Below, piece by piece: positions 1 to 8,228 of a DNA stretch of 64,000 bases (the first letter of the stretch is position 1; each line of letters opens with the position of its first letter). Where the stretch lies: contig NZ_BBJF01000011.1 of NCBI RefSeq assembly GCF_000739735.1, positions 1 through 64,000 on the forward strand. Reading direction: 5' to 3'. The notes under the pieces are model-generated. The model was not told where the DNA came from. It ran no database searches and worked only from the letters and a program-made list of their open reading frames with translations. This stretch comes from Paraburkholderia ginsengisoli NBRC 100965 (GTDB taxonomy: Bacteria > Pseudomonadota > Gammaproteobacteria > Burkholderiales > Burkholderiaceae). Made by a program: the position numbers and the translations under genes.

Positions 1-85
1 TTCCCCGTGCCCCGGTATCCGAAGCACGAAAGAGCGGAATTCTAGCGAGCCCCACGAGGACTTGCAAGCGATATCTGGGATTTAT

Positions 86-1201
86 TCAAGGCGCCTTTTC
101 TATGCGCCGGGGTTCTTGGACCACAGGCATTTTCAGATCTGGTGTCAAGGCACGCGCGCCCGGCGCGCCAATCGTCCAGTCGTGGAGCACGGTGTAGGCG
201 ACCGCAAGCAAAGTCGGCCCGATGAAAACTCCGAGGAAGCCGAAAGCCAACGCGCCGCCCAGGATACCCAGCATCACCAGGATCAGCGGCATGTCGCTGT
301 TTTTGCCTATCAGAATCGGTTTGATGACATTGTCGGACATGCCGACCGCCAGCACACCCCACACGACCAGGAAAATCGCCCATCCGGTCTCACCGCCGTG
401 ATACAGCCAGATCGCTGCAGGCAGCCATACGATCACCGGGCCACCCGGCACCACCGAAAGGAAAAACGTCGCCAACCCAAGCAGCGCCGGCGCCGGCACA
501 CCCGCGATCCAGCAACCGAAACCAGCCAGCACCCCTTGCACGAGCGCTGTCCCCAGAATTCCGTAGACCACTCCCTTTACCGTGCTCCCCGCCAGCGCCA
601 GCAGATAATCGGCACGTTCTCCAGCAATGCGTCGCATTCCCGCATTCAGCCACGCAGCCGCGCCCTCTCCTCCGGTATAAAAGAAAAACGCGAGCACGAT
701 ACTCAACGCCAACAGCCCTAGACCGTGCGTCACCGCAAGCGCCGCCGCCAGAATCCATTTGCCGGCCGGCGCCGCGAGCGTGCGCAACTGCGCGATCAGT
801 TCGGAATTGCTGCTTGTCAGATGCTCCCAGAAGGCCAGGATGTTCGAGCCCACCAGCGGGATCCGGCCTATCCATGGCGGCAAATCAGGCAAGCCATCTT
901 CAAAGAGCCTTTGCACCAGCGCAACGATCTCGTGAACGTGCGCGCCGAACGCGAAACCCGCATAGACGAACGGCCCCAGCACGACAACCAGAATGATGAG
1001 CACGATCAAAGTGGCGGCCAATTTGCGCCGGCCGCCGACTGCGGCGGTCAGTCTCCTGTAGAGCCCCCACGAGCTGTAGCTGAGAATGGCGCCCCACAGC
1101 AACGCGGTCGTAAAAGGCGCCAGCACCAGCAGCGAGCCGCCCACCAAAATCATTAGCGCGAATACCGCGGCGAGACGTTCGATCAGTTGGTCTGATTTCA
1201 C
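86..1201 (-). CDS. AI-2E family transporter (PerM/UPF0118 membrane protein)
   Basis: A 371-residue polytopic inner-membrane protein of the AI-2E exporter-like family (PF01594). Hydrophobic segments lie near residues 10-50, 60-80, 145-170, 200-290 and 300-345, the usual family layout with a long central soluble loop. I place the start at the GTG at 1201 rather than the ATG at 1264, because AGGAGA sits seven bases upstream of the GTG and nothing comparable precedes the ATG. Members have been linked to autoinducer-2 export, Na+/H+ exchange or small-molecule efflux, so the substrate cannot be read from sequence. It is monocistronic and transcribed toward the window edge. The family assignment is firm and the function open. 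Confidence 0.85.
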   Translation of the reverse strand: MKSDQLIERLAAVFALMILVGGSLLVLAPFTTALLWGAILSYSSWGLYRRLTAAVGGRRKLAATLIVLIILVVVLGPFVYAGFAFGAHVHEIVALVQRLFEDGLPDLPPWIGRIPLVGSNILAFWEHLTSSNSELIAQLRTLAAPAGKWILAAALAVTHGLGLLALSIVLAFFFYTGGEGAAAWLNAGMRRIAGERADYLLALAGSTVKGVVYGILGTALVQGVLAGFGCWIAGVPAPALLGLATFFLSVVPGGPVIVWLPAAIWLYHGGETGWAIFLVVWGVLAVGMSDNVIKPILIGKNSDMPLILVMLGILGGALAFGFLGVFIGPTLLAVAYTVLHDWTIGAPGARALTPDLKMPVVQEPRRIEKAP

Positions 1202-1461
1202 GACGAATCTCCTGTTGCGCCAGACCACGGCGACAAATTGACTTACGCTTGTCAGGCGCCCCACTGAACGCCGTCAGTATAGAAGCGAGTCACGCCTCCG
1301 AGGGTGTCTTATATCATCTGGCCAGGTCGACTTGCGGCTCGTCCGACAGTCTGATTTTTCGCGTGGAAACGTCCCAATCCATCCGGTGTTGCCGGCCAAA
1401 TAATATGACGGCATAGAAAAGACTAGAATATAAGGTTCTCTGCCCCCCAATTTCCGGATTT

Positions 1462-2676
1462 ATGCGCTCGCGAATCGCCAAACGTCTCCCCCCCGATGCC
1501 GACAAGCTAGTCGGTCTCTCGCTCGCGCTTTTCGCGTCGGGCAGCCGCACCGAAGACCGCTTCTGGGAAGCGAAGCTCGACGCGCTGCTGACCAAGATCG
1601 TCCGCAACGCCAACCAGACCACCCTGGACGCCGCGCTCGATCATCTGCAGCAAAATCATCCCGACGCGTACGGCGCGCTCGCCGATATGGCGGAAACCCA
1701 CAGCGAGTCGTTCGTCATCGAACATGAAGGCGTGTCTTATGAAGCGCTGCTGATCGCCGCGCCCGTGCTCGCCTGGACGCGCTACATGATTCCGTCCGGC
1801 CCGCTCAAAGCCGACGCGGCCGACGCGTTGCGCGCGCACCTGCAGGCGCACGTGCTCGCCGCCAACACCCGGGTCGCGATGGCACCGTTCCTTTATAGCA
1901 TCGACCAGTTGCCGCGCCATCACGTCGAAACGTGGCGCCTCGCGCAGCAGCTTGCGCAGGCGGCGATGGCCGGCGGCAACGTCAAGCTGAATGTCAGCGA
2001 ACTGCCGGAGACCTCGCCGATTCTGGCCGACCCGCGATTCCTGCTCGCCGTCGTGATGGCGCCAGTGGGCGAAGCGACGTTCCGCTGGCAGGAAGAGGAG
2101 CACGGCACGCGGATCGAACGCGGGCAATGTCTCGAACAATGGACCACGCAAGGCGGCGCCAATCTGTCGCTGGTGCTGCCGGGCTGCGAATTCGAGTGCC
2201 TGTTGCCAGATGCCTATTACTCAGCCTGCCGCGACGCCGACGAAAGCGTGCGTCCTCACACGGTGCGGACCGCCGTGCGTTATCTATTCGACACAATTGG
2301 CGCCGCGCCACAGGAACTGCGCGCCGTTGTCGCAGGCTTCGGCGAACGCCGCATCGACGAGTACCGCGTCGGCTTCACGCGCCGCGGCAGCAACGACGTG
2401 ATTTATGGCGTCGTGTGGCCGCTGTACGGGCGCGAAAACGGCGAGCCCGGTATCGACGAAGAGCCGCAAGAGACGGCGGCTTCAGACGATCCGCTCGAGG
2501 AAATCGTCGCGCTTCTAAAGGAGACTGGCGTGACGGACGTGCGCCGTCACGCGGGCCGCTTCGAACCAGAATATTGCGATGACTGCGGCGTGCCACTTTA
2601 TGCGGATCCGCTCGGCGAGATTGTTCACGCCGAAATGCCCGAGGACGCAGAGCCCGCGCAGCCACATTTCCATTGA
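1462..2676 (+). CDS. DUF2863 family protein
   Basis: A 404-residue soluble protein that I recognise as the DUF2863 family, which is confined mainly to Burkholderiales and has no known function. There is no signal peptide or membrane segment. The C-terminus carries a small CxxC motif (EYCDDCGVPLYAD, about residues 370-382), like half of a zinc-ribbon, and ends in a His-rich PHFH. The upstream region has only a weak ribosome binding site. The gene stands alone and is followed 37 bases later by a strong intrinsic terminator, so it is probably monocistronic. Confidence 0.8.
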   Translation: MRSRIAKRLPPDADKLVGLSLALFASGSRTEDRFWEAKLDALLTKIVRNANQTTLDAALDHLQQNHPDAYGALADMAETHSESFVIEHEGVSYEALLIAAPVLAWTRYMIPSGPLKADAADALRAHLQAHVLAANTRVAMAPFLYSIDQLPRHHVETWRLAQQLAQAAMAGGNVKLNVSELPETSPILADPRFLLAVVMAPVGEATFRWQEEEHGTRIERGQCLEQWTTQGGANLSLVLPGCEFECLLPDAYYSACRDADESVRPHTVRTAVRYLFDTIGAAPQELRAVVAGFGERRIDEYRVGFTRRGSNDVIYGVVWPLYGRENGEPGIDEEPQETAASDDPLEEIVALLKETGVTDVRRHAGRFEPEYCDDCGVPLYADPLGEIVHAEMPEDAEPAQPHFH

Positions 2677-2713
2677 GCATAAAAACGGCCTTATCCGCGT
2701 TGCCGTACCAAAC

Positions 2714-2743
2714 AAAAAAGCCCCGCTAAGCGGGGCTTTTTTG
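2714..2743 (+). terminator. Rho-independent terminator after DUF2863 gene
   Basis: An A-run is followed by the GC-rich stem GCCCCGCT/AGCGGGGC with a tiny loop and then a T-run. It is a textbook intrinsic terminator 37 bases past the DUF2863 stop codon, and its flanking A and T tracts would let it work in both directions. Confidence 0.92.
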
Positions 2744-2892
2744 CTTATCGCCTGATTCTTCCTATGCCTTTTGGACAGGCCGTCAAACGGGAAGGAATTT
2801 GTCATCATAGACACGGCGACGCATTGCATGTGTCTGGCTCATGCGCCGGACGATACGTCGCGCCACTTCGCACGATTCATCTGGAGACATGC

Positions 2893-3771
2893 ATGAGATT
2901 CTCGATACTCAACTCAAACGCTGAACGACGTGATGGACTCAAAGCATTACTGCGGCAGATCGACCGGCTCGCGCGCTTCACCGAAGCGCAGGATTGGCGT
3001 CAGATCGAACGCACCTTCAAGCGCCACCGGCCGGACCTGCTCGTGGTCGACTGGCAGAAATGGATGTCGATCGCGGACGCCCGCGAACTGCTCAGCCACT
3101 ACCCCGATCTGCGCGTCGCAGTGCTAACCGACGACATCTCGCCGGCGGTCGTGCGGCAGCTCATGGACGAGGGCGTGCTCGGTGTGGTGCCGCGCGAAAC
3201 CGATCCGAGCCTGATCGTGCGCGCCTTCGAGATGGTGTTGCTGGGCGGTCACTATGTCCCGCCCGGCGCACTGGCGCTCGACCCTCCGTTGCCGCCGGAC
3301 ACCACCATCCGCGAATTCGATGCAAAGAATCCGCCGCCGCGCCGGACCCGACTTTCCAGCGGGCTGTCGCCGCGCCAGCAGCAGATCATGCGCTGCGTCC
3401 ACATGGGCAGCACCAACAAGATGATCGCGCGCACGCTCGGCATCAGCGAGGGCACCGTCAAGATCCATCTGACCAGCATATTCCAGCAGCTCGGCGCGCC
3501 CAATCGCGCCGCCGCGGTCGCTCTGTATAACGGCTGGCTGACCAATCATCTGCAGGTCCTGCGCAATAACAGCGAAGGCACGGCTCGTCCGGTGATGGGG
3601 CAAGCCGGTGTCGTCCCGCTGCGGCGTCACAAACGGCGGCGCTTCCAGTACCCGTTGCCCGCCAACGACACGAGCGCGCCACTGCCGATGGCCGCCGAAC
3701 CTAGCACACCCTACTGTGATACCCCGGCAGCCGGAACGCCGGGCGAGCCGCCCACATCCGATTCAGCTTGA
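2893..3771 (+). CDS. LuxR/NarL-type response regulator with atypical receiver
   Basis: A 292-residue protein with an N-terminal receiver-like domain (residues 1-125), a linker, a LuxR-type helix-turn-helix (about 158-216, starting LSPRQQQIM, with SEGTVKIHLTSIF as recognition helix) and a long basic/proline tail (220-292). The ATG at 2893 is chosen because GGAG lies seven bases upstream. The receiver keeps a candidate phosphoacceptor Asp53 (VVDWQ) and Thr79. It has Ser8-Asn9 where the acidic Mg2+ pocket should be, and Arg101 in place of the invariant Lys, so it may work without phosphorylation. No histidine kinase is adjacent. The DNA-binding role is well supported; targets are unknown. Confidence 0.85.
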   Translation: MRFSILNSNAERRDGLKALLRQIDRLARFTEAQDWRQIERTFKRHRPDLLVVDWQKWMSIADARELLSHYPDLRVAVLTDDISPAVVRQLMDEGVLGVVPRETDPSLIVRAFEMVLLGGHYVPPGALALDPPLPPDTTIREFDAKNPPPRRTRLSSGLSPRQQQIMRCVHMGSTNKMIARTLGISEGTVKIHLTSIFQQLGAPNRAAAVALYNGWLTNHLQVLRNNSEGTARPVMGQAGVVPLRRHKRRRFQYPLPANDTSAPLPMAAEPSTPYCDTPAAGTPGEPPTSDSA

Positions 3772-3874
3772 TGTCCATTGCCACGCGCACAACCGCTCGG
3801 ACATGCACTGTCGGGCAGCGTTTGCATCGGCTGGCATGGAATCCGCTCACACCTTTTCTCGTCCAACGAGTAAT

Positions 3875-4558
3875 ATGAGACACATGGGTTTCCTCTACAC
3901 ACCGCTTCCGTTCTGGGTCGCTGTCGGTGGCTGGATCGCCACTGCGATAGTGGTCGCGCTCGCGCTGTGGAAAAATCCTTTCAAACGACTTCAAGACGGC
4001 ACGCTACAGCATGTCTGGCTGGCGATTATCGTCGCAGTGTCGGTGCTGTGGGCTAGCAATGCGTGGCTCGACGACGGCACCGTGATGCACCTGCTCGGCG
4101 CCACGCTATTCGTTACGCTTTTCGACTGGGCGCTGGCATTGATCGCGATGGCGCTCGTCACGGGTCTTGCCGCCGTCATGTTCGACGCGCCCTGGCAAGG
4201 CATCGCGCTGACCTTCCTCGTGTACGGTGCGGTGCCTGTCGGCATCTCGACCCTGCTCCAGCGCATCAGCATTGCCTGGCTGCCACGCAACCTCTTCATG
4301 TTTATCTTCGGCCAGGGTTTCGTCTCGCCCGCCATTGCCGTATCGCTCACCGCGGCCGCGGCGCTCGGCGTGCATGTTGCACTCGCCGATGGTTCGACGA
4401 CAGTGGTCCCCGCCGGCTACGCGTTCAGCGTGCTGCTGCTTGCCACCGGCGAGGCCTGGTTCACCGGCATGTCGACCGCCTTGATCGCGGTCTATCGTCC
4501 CGCGTGGGTCACCACATATGATGTGCGCAGATATCGTTTGGGCGGCCCGCGCACCTGA
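3875..4558 (+). CDS. CbiM-like/energy-coupling factor permease family membrane protein
   Basis: A 227-residue membrane protein with about six hydrophobic segments, beginning MRHMGFLYTPLPFWV. The core around HLLGATL and the LPRNLFMFIFGQGF segment fits the proteobacterial group annotated as energy-coupling factor ABC transporter permease (CbiM-related, PF01891). In bona fide CbiM these proteins bind cobalt or nickel. This one lacks the N-terminal MHIPDG metal loop, and no CbiO/CbiQ-type ATPase or T-component is nearby, so a transport role is inference. The start could also be the ATG at 3884; neither has a strong ribosome binding site. It is probably transcribed alone. Confidence 0.7.
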   Translation: MRHMGFLYTPLPFWVAVGGWIATAIVVALALWKNPFKRLQDGTLQHVWLAIIVAVSVLWASNAWLDDGTVMHLLGATLFVTLFDWALALIAMALVTGLAAVMFDAPWQGIALTFLVYGAVPVGISTLLQRISIAWLPRNLFMFIFGQGFVSPAIAVSLTAAAALGVHVALADGSTTVVPAGYAFSVLLLATGEAWFTGMSTALIAVYRPAWVTTYDVRRYRLGGPRT

Positions 4559-4738
4559 CACGGATGGACCTGCGGCACGTGCCAGCGACAATAGCGCGCC
4601 CATGCCCGTCAAAGCCAGCCGGAAAATTCACCGGGCCCGCGCATCAGCACAGGACAAAATATTTGTGTCAGCATTGAACTCCCCCCGCTCGCCAGGCATC
4701 TTACTTGCCTCACATCCTATTCGCGTCTAAAGAACTAG

Positions 4739-5407
4739 ATGGATTGCACCAACGCACCGCGCCGATTGCTGCGGTTGGTCGGCCGGTTGGCGACAGTTGC
4801 AGCGGGTCTCTCGCTCATCTGCTCCGCTCCCGTATTCGCCGATCAACTCGAACAGCACAACGATCTCGTCAACAAGTTTGTCAGTGACCTGCATGCAGAC
4901 CCGCTGGTCGCAGACTGCGCCGCTCACGGCAACTTCGTCGCCAGCACTTCGACGGCCTTCGACCACGTCGAATTTCCACCCAGCTCCTTCGACAGCGCGC
5001 ACGCGTCCGTCACGCCCTGGAACGATTCGTTCGACGAGGGCAAGCAGCGCGTCAAGGTAGACAGCATCGTTACCGTCGAAGGGATCGGCGTCCGCCAGAG
5101 CGGAGAAGGCGATCCTGCTTCGCTGAAATTCCGCTGCGGCTATGTCGGCGCGCAGATGCTCGCGTTCAGCTGGAACGATCCGGTGCCGCCGACCCGTGCG
5201 CGCAGCGCGGGGGCGACGGAATCGCGAGCCGTGGCGTCGGGCAAGCATACAAGCGGTAAGGGCAAACATGCCGCGAGCGGTAAGACGACGAAGAAAGCGG
5301 TGCCGAAATCGTCCAAGGCAAGCTCGGGAAAATCGTCGAAAGCGACTTCGGGCAAGGCGTCGAGCAAATCGACTATCAAAAAGAGCACAGCGAAAAAGAA
5401 AGCGTGA
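4739..5407 (+). CDS. Secreted protein with lysine/serine-rich C-terminal tail (BspC-like)
   Basis: A 222-residue exported protein. An N-terminal signal peptide (basic start, hydrophobic 17-30) ends in PVFA, so cleavage after residue 34 is likely. The mature domain (about 35-150) has two cysteines (59 and 132) that could form a disulfide. Residues about 155-222 are low complexity, made of repeated Lys, Ser and Gly (for example SSGKSSKATSGKASS), very like H1/AlgP-type tails. From memory, related Burkholderia proteins are labelled BspC-domain proteins; I cannot verify that. The ribosome binding site is weak. Function unknown. It ends at a shared terminator facing the M14 peptidase gene. Confidence 0.7.
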   Translation: MDCTNAPRRLLRLVGRLATVAAGLSLICSAPVFADQLEQHNDLVNKFVSDLHADPLVADCAAHGNFVASTSTAFDHVEFPPSSFDSAHASVTPWNDSFDEGKQRVKVDSIVTVEGIGVRQSGEGDPASLKFRCGYVGAQMLAFSWNDPVPPTRARSAGATESRAVASGKHTSGKGKHAASGKTTKKAVPKSSKASSGKSSKATSGKASSKSTIKKSTAKKKA

Positions 5408-5474
5408 CGGCGGACGCCGCCACGGCGGCGTCGGTTCATTTGCTCGCGCCGCCGAAGCTATCGGCGGTTCAATG

Positions 5475-5512
5475 AAAAGAGGCGCACACGTCACCGTGTG
5501 CGCCTCTTTTTT
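5475..5512. terminator. Bidirectional intrinsic terminator between convergent genes
   Basis: A 13-bp perfect stem AGAGGCGCACACG/CGTGTGCGCCTCT with a four-base loop is flanked by AAAA and TTTTTT. It lies between the secreted-protein gene (+) and the M14 peptidase gene (-) and can serve both. Confidence 0.9.
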
Positions 5513-5527
5513 CGAGCCTCCGTTGCT

Positions 5528-6682
5528 TCAGGCAAACGTCTCGACGTGACGCAGAATCGCCTGCAACATCGCAGCGCCAAGCGACGCGCTGCGCTCGCCG
5601 TTCCAGCCCACCCGCTCGTCGGGCAGATTCGCGTTGTCCTTGAACGGCATCTCCAGCGTCAGCGACAGACAACCGAATTCGTTGCCGATGTACTTCGACG
5701 CGAGCTTCAGCGCATCCTCGCGATACTTGCTCGCGGCATAGCCGTACTTGTCCTGGAAATCAGGACTCGCGTGCTTGAACGCTTCGATGAACGCCTTCTG
5801 CTCCAGCCCCTGCCGCTCGGTGAATCCCGGCAGCATTTCGGAGCCGGCCACGAACACGTAGGGCAGCGCTTCGTCGCCGTGAATATCAAAGAACAGATCG
5901 CAACCGGTCGCGTGAATCGCGTCGCGCACCAGCAGCACTTCGGGGCTGCGCGCCGCGTCCGGTTCCATCCATTCGCGATTCAGGTTCGCACCGGCCGCGT
6001 TGGTGCGCAGATTGCCGTGCACGCTGCCGTCCGGATTCATGTTCGGCACGATGTAGAACACCGCGTGATCGTACAGTTTGCGCGCGACCGGATCGCCCGC
6101 CCAATCGCCCCACCCAACGAGACGCTTGACGAGCCCTTCGATAAACCATTCGGCCATCGTCTCGCCCGGATGCTGGCGCGCGATCAGCCACACTTTCTTT
6201 TTGGGCGTGTCGCCGGTTTGCGGTGTGCCGAGGGTGAGCAGCGACATCGGCCGGCCTTCGACGCTCGCGCCCAGTTCGGTGAGCGTGGCCTGCGGCATCT
6301 GCTGCACGGCGCCGAGAAATTCCGAATGACGCTCCTCGCTGTACGGCTCGAAATACGCGTAGTAGATGCGATCGAAATCCGGCGTGTGATCGATCGTCAG
6401 CACGCGGCCGTCGTATGAGGTCGGCACGCGAAACCAGTTCACCCGATCATAGCTCGCCACCGCCTGATAGTCGCGCCAGCCTTCGGCGAACGCGCACGCG
6501 GCGGCATTCTCGAAGGTCATCACGCAGCGCGTGCCCGCGGCGCCGGACACGCGGAAATAAAACCATTGCGCGAATTCGGCGTGGCTGTCCGGCCGCACGC
6601 GCAGACGGATATTGCCGGCGTCCTCGCAGGACAGCACTTCAATTGCGCCCGCGTCGAAATTGCTCGTGATCGATAACGTCAT
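5528..6682 (-). CDS. M14-type zinc carboxypeptidase, cytosolic carboxypeptidase (CCP)-like
   Basis: A 384-residue M14 metallopeptidase. An N-terminal beta-rich domain (about 1-125) precedes the catalytic domain, the architecture of the CCP/Nna1 subfamily that deglutamylates tubulin in eukaryotes and has bacterial members. Zinc ligands are visible as H171 and E174 (RQHPGE) and H268 (DIHGDE); R226 and N234-R236 (NLNRE) are substrate-binding residues; the catalytic glutamate is E344 (LTLEMPF). No signal peptide, so it is cytosolic. The start at 6682 is preferred because GGAAG precedes it. The physiological substrate in bacteria is unknown. It lies 34 bases downstream of yaaA and is probably cotranscribed. 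Confidence 0.88.
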   Translation of the reverse strand: MTLSITSNFDAGAIEVLSCEDAGNIRLRVRPDSHAEFAQWFYFRVSGAAGTRCVMTFENAAACAFAEGWRDYQAVASYDRVNWFRVPTSYDGRVLTIDHTPDFDRIYYAYFEPYSEERHSEFLGAVQQMPQATLTELGASVEGRPMSLLTLGTPQTGDTPKKKVWLIARQHPGETMAEWFIEGLVKRLVGWGDWAGDPVARKLYDHAVFYIVPNMNPDGSVHGNLRTNAAGANLNREWMEPDAARSPEVLLVRDAIHATGCDLFFDIHGDEALPYVFVAGSEMLPGFTERQGLEQKAFIEAFKHASPDFQDKYGYAASKYREDALKLASKYIGNEFGCLSLTLEMPFKDNANLPDERVGWNGERSASLGAAMLQAILRHVETFA

Positions 6683-6716
6683 GATGTTCTTCCCTGCCTC
6701 CTGCCGGGCGCAACGC

Positions 6717-7499
6717 TTATTCAGCGACGCGGCGGCGGAATACGTAAGTGGAGTCGTTCGAAGCGGCCGCGTCGAACCCATAGCCTTCGGCGTCGAATTC
6801 CTTCAGTTGCTCGGGCCGCTCGAGGCGGTTCTCGACTGCGTAGCGCGCCATCAGGCCACGCGCGCGCTTTGCATGGAAGCTGATGATCTTGTAGCGGCCG
6901 CCCTTCCAGTCCTCGAATACGGGCGTGACGACCGGCGCTTCGAGCAGCTTCGGCTTGACCGATTTGAAGTACTCGCCCGACGCGCAATTCACCAGCACGC
7001 GCGACGCCACGGTGTTCTTCTTCAGTTGCGCGTTCAACGCGTGCGTGATGCGCTCGCCCCAGAACGCGTAGAGGTCCTTGCCGCGCGGATTGGCGAAGCG
7101 CGTGCCCATTTCGAGCCGGTACGGTTGCAGCAGATCGAGCGGTCGCAGCAGGCCATACAGGCCCGACAGCACGCGCACGTGATTCTGCGCATAGTCGAGA
7201 TCGGCCGACGACAACGTCTTCGCGTTGAAGCCTTCATACACGTCGCCGTTGAACGCGAGCACCGCCTGCTTGGCGTTGTGCGTGCCGAATTGCGGCGACC
7301 ATTCGGCGTAACGCTGGAAGTTCAGATGCGCGAGCGGGTCGGAAATGTCCATCAGCGACGCGATCTGCGCGGGCGACAAACGACGCAAGCCGCCGATCAG
7401 TTCGGCTGCGTCGTCGACGAAATCGGGGATCGTGTGCTTGCTGACGTGCGGCGGGGTTTCGTAGTCGAGCGATTTCGCCGGCGACAGAACGATTATCAT
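6717..7499 (-). CDS. yaaA: Peroxide stress protein YaaA
   Basis: A 260-residue protein with the family hallmarks: the start MIIVLSPAKSLDYE, the NFQRYAEWSP segment, and a C-terminal KIISFHAKRARGLMARY stretch. YaaA (DUF328/UPF0246) protects E. coli from peroxide by lowering free intracellular iron, and its fold resembles DNA-binding helix-hairpin-helix proteins. Length matches the family (about 257). It is the first gene of a probable two-gene unit with the M14 peptidase. A 57-base divergent spacer separates it from the PIN gene. In E. coli yaaA is OxyR-regulated; I did not identify an OxyR site here. Confidence 0.93.
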   Translation of the reverse strand: MIIVLSPAKSLDYETPPHVSKHTIPDFVDDAAELIGGLRRLSPAQIASLMDISDPLAHLNFQRYAEWSPQFGTHNAKQAVLAFNGDVYEGFNAKTLSSADLDYAQNHVRVLSGLYGLLRPLDLLQPYRLEMGTRFANPRGKDLYAFWGERITHALNAQLKKNTVASRVLVNCASGEYFKSVKPKLLEAPVVTPVFEDWKGGRYKIISFHAKRARGLMARYAVENRLERPEQLKEFDAEGYGFDAAASNDSTYVFRRRVAE

Positions 7500-7556
7500 A
7501 GAGGCTTGCAGGCACGCCGTGCCTGGCGGTCAAAGACGAAAGCCAGATTGTAACGA

Positions 7557-8054
7557 ATGCCCGGTTCCCATGCCTCCCACGGCGCTTTGCGCGTCGTCCT
7601 CGATTCCAATGTCTGGATCGATATTCTCGTGTTCGACGACCCGCACACGCGACCGATCGCGGCCGCGCTCGAAAGCGGCGCGCTGGCCGCGCTGATCGAC
7701 GCCCGCTGCCTCGCCGAACTCGCCTATGTGCTCGACTATCCGCAATTCGCGCATCGGAATGTCGACAAGGCCGCCGCGCTCGCGGTCGTCGCGCGCCTCG
7801 CGCAGTTGGTCGAACCCGACGCGCCCGCGGAAGACGCACGCCCGTTGCCCAAATGCAAAGACCGCGACGACCAGAAGTTTCTCGAGCTCGCGCACGCCGC
7901 GCAGGCCGACTGGCTGGTGTCGAAAGATCGCGCGGTGTTGAAGCTCGCCAAGCGGATTGCGCGCGACTTCGGCTTCCAGATCGCGCAACCGGCGCCGTTC
8001 GTGGCCGCCGTCGGCGCTGCGATGAACGCCGCCGGCGAGACCGCACCCGCATGA
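7557..8054 (+). CDS. PIN-domain protein, COG1569-type putative toxin without visible antitoxin
   Basis: A 165-residue PIN-domain protein. The first acidic residue is Asp16 in VVLDSNVWIDIL. Further conserved acids follow in the KDRDDQKFLELA segment and in WLVSKDR, the usual PIN catalytic pattern for Mg2+-dependent RNase activity. The family (TIGR00305/COG1569) is annotated as a putative toxin-antitoxin toxin. No antitoxin-sized gene lies upstream (only 57 bases to the divergent yaaA) or directly downstream, so it is solitary. It may be a housekeeping RNase or an antitoxin-free relic. The start codon is the first in-frame ATG, without a clear ribosome binding site. Confidence 0.78.
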   Translation: MPGSHASHGALRVVLDSNVWIDILVFDDPHTRPIAAALESGALAALIDARCLAELAYVLDYPQFAHRNVDKAAALAVVARLAQLVEPDAPAEDARPLPKCKDRDDQKFLELAHAAQADWLVSKDRAVLKLAKRIARDFGFQIAQPAPFVAAVGAAMNAAGETAPA

Positions 8055-8228
8055 GCGCGGCGCAATGAAACCCTGGCCGGATGGCCAACGCGGAGCCTGC
8101 GACGCGCACACCGCGCCGCGATTCCCTACAATCAGGCTTCGTCCTTGCCGACGATACCTTTCGTCGAATTCGCCAACTCAGTTGCCCACTCAGTTGCCAC
8201 CCCACTCGCTCACGCTCCGGACAGCGCC

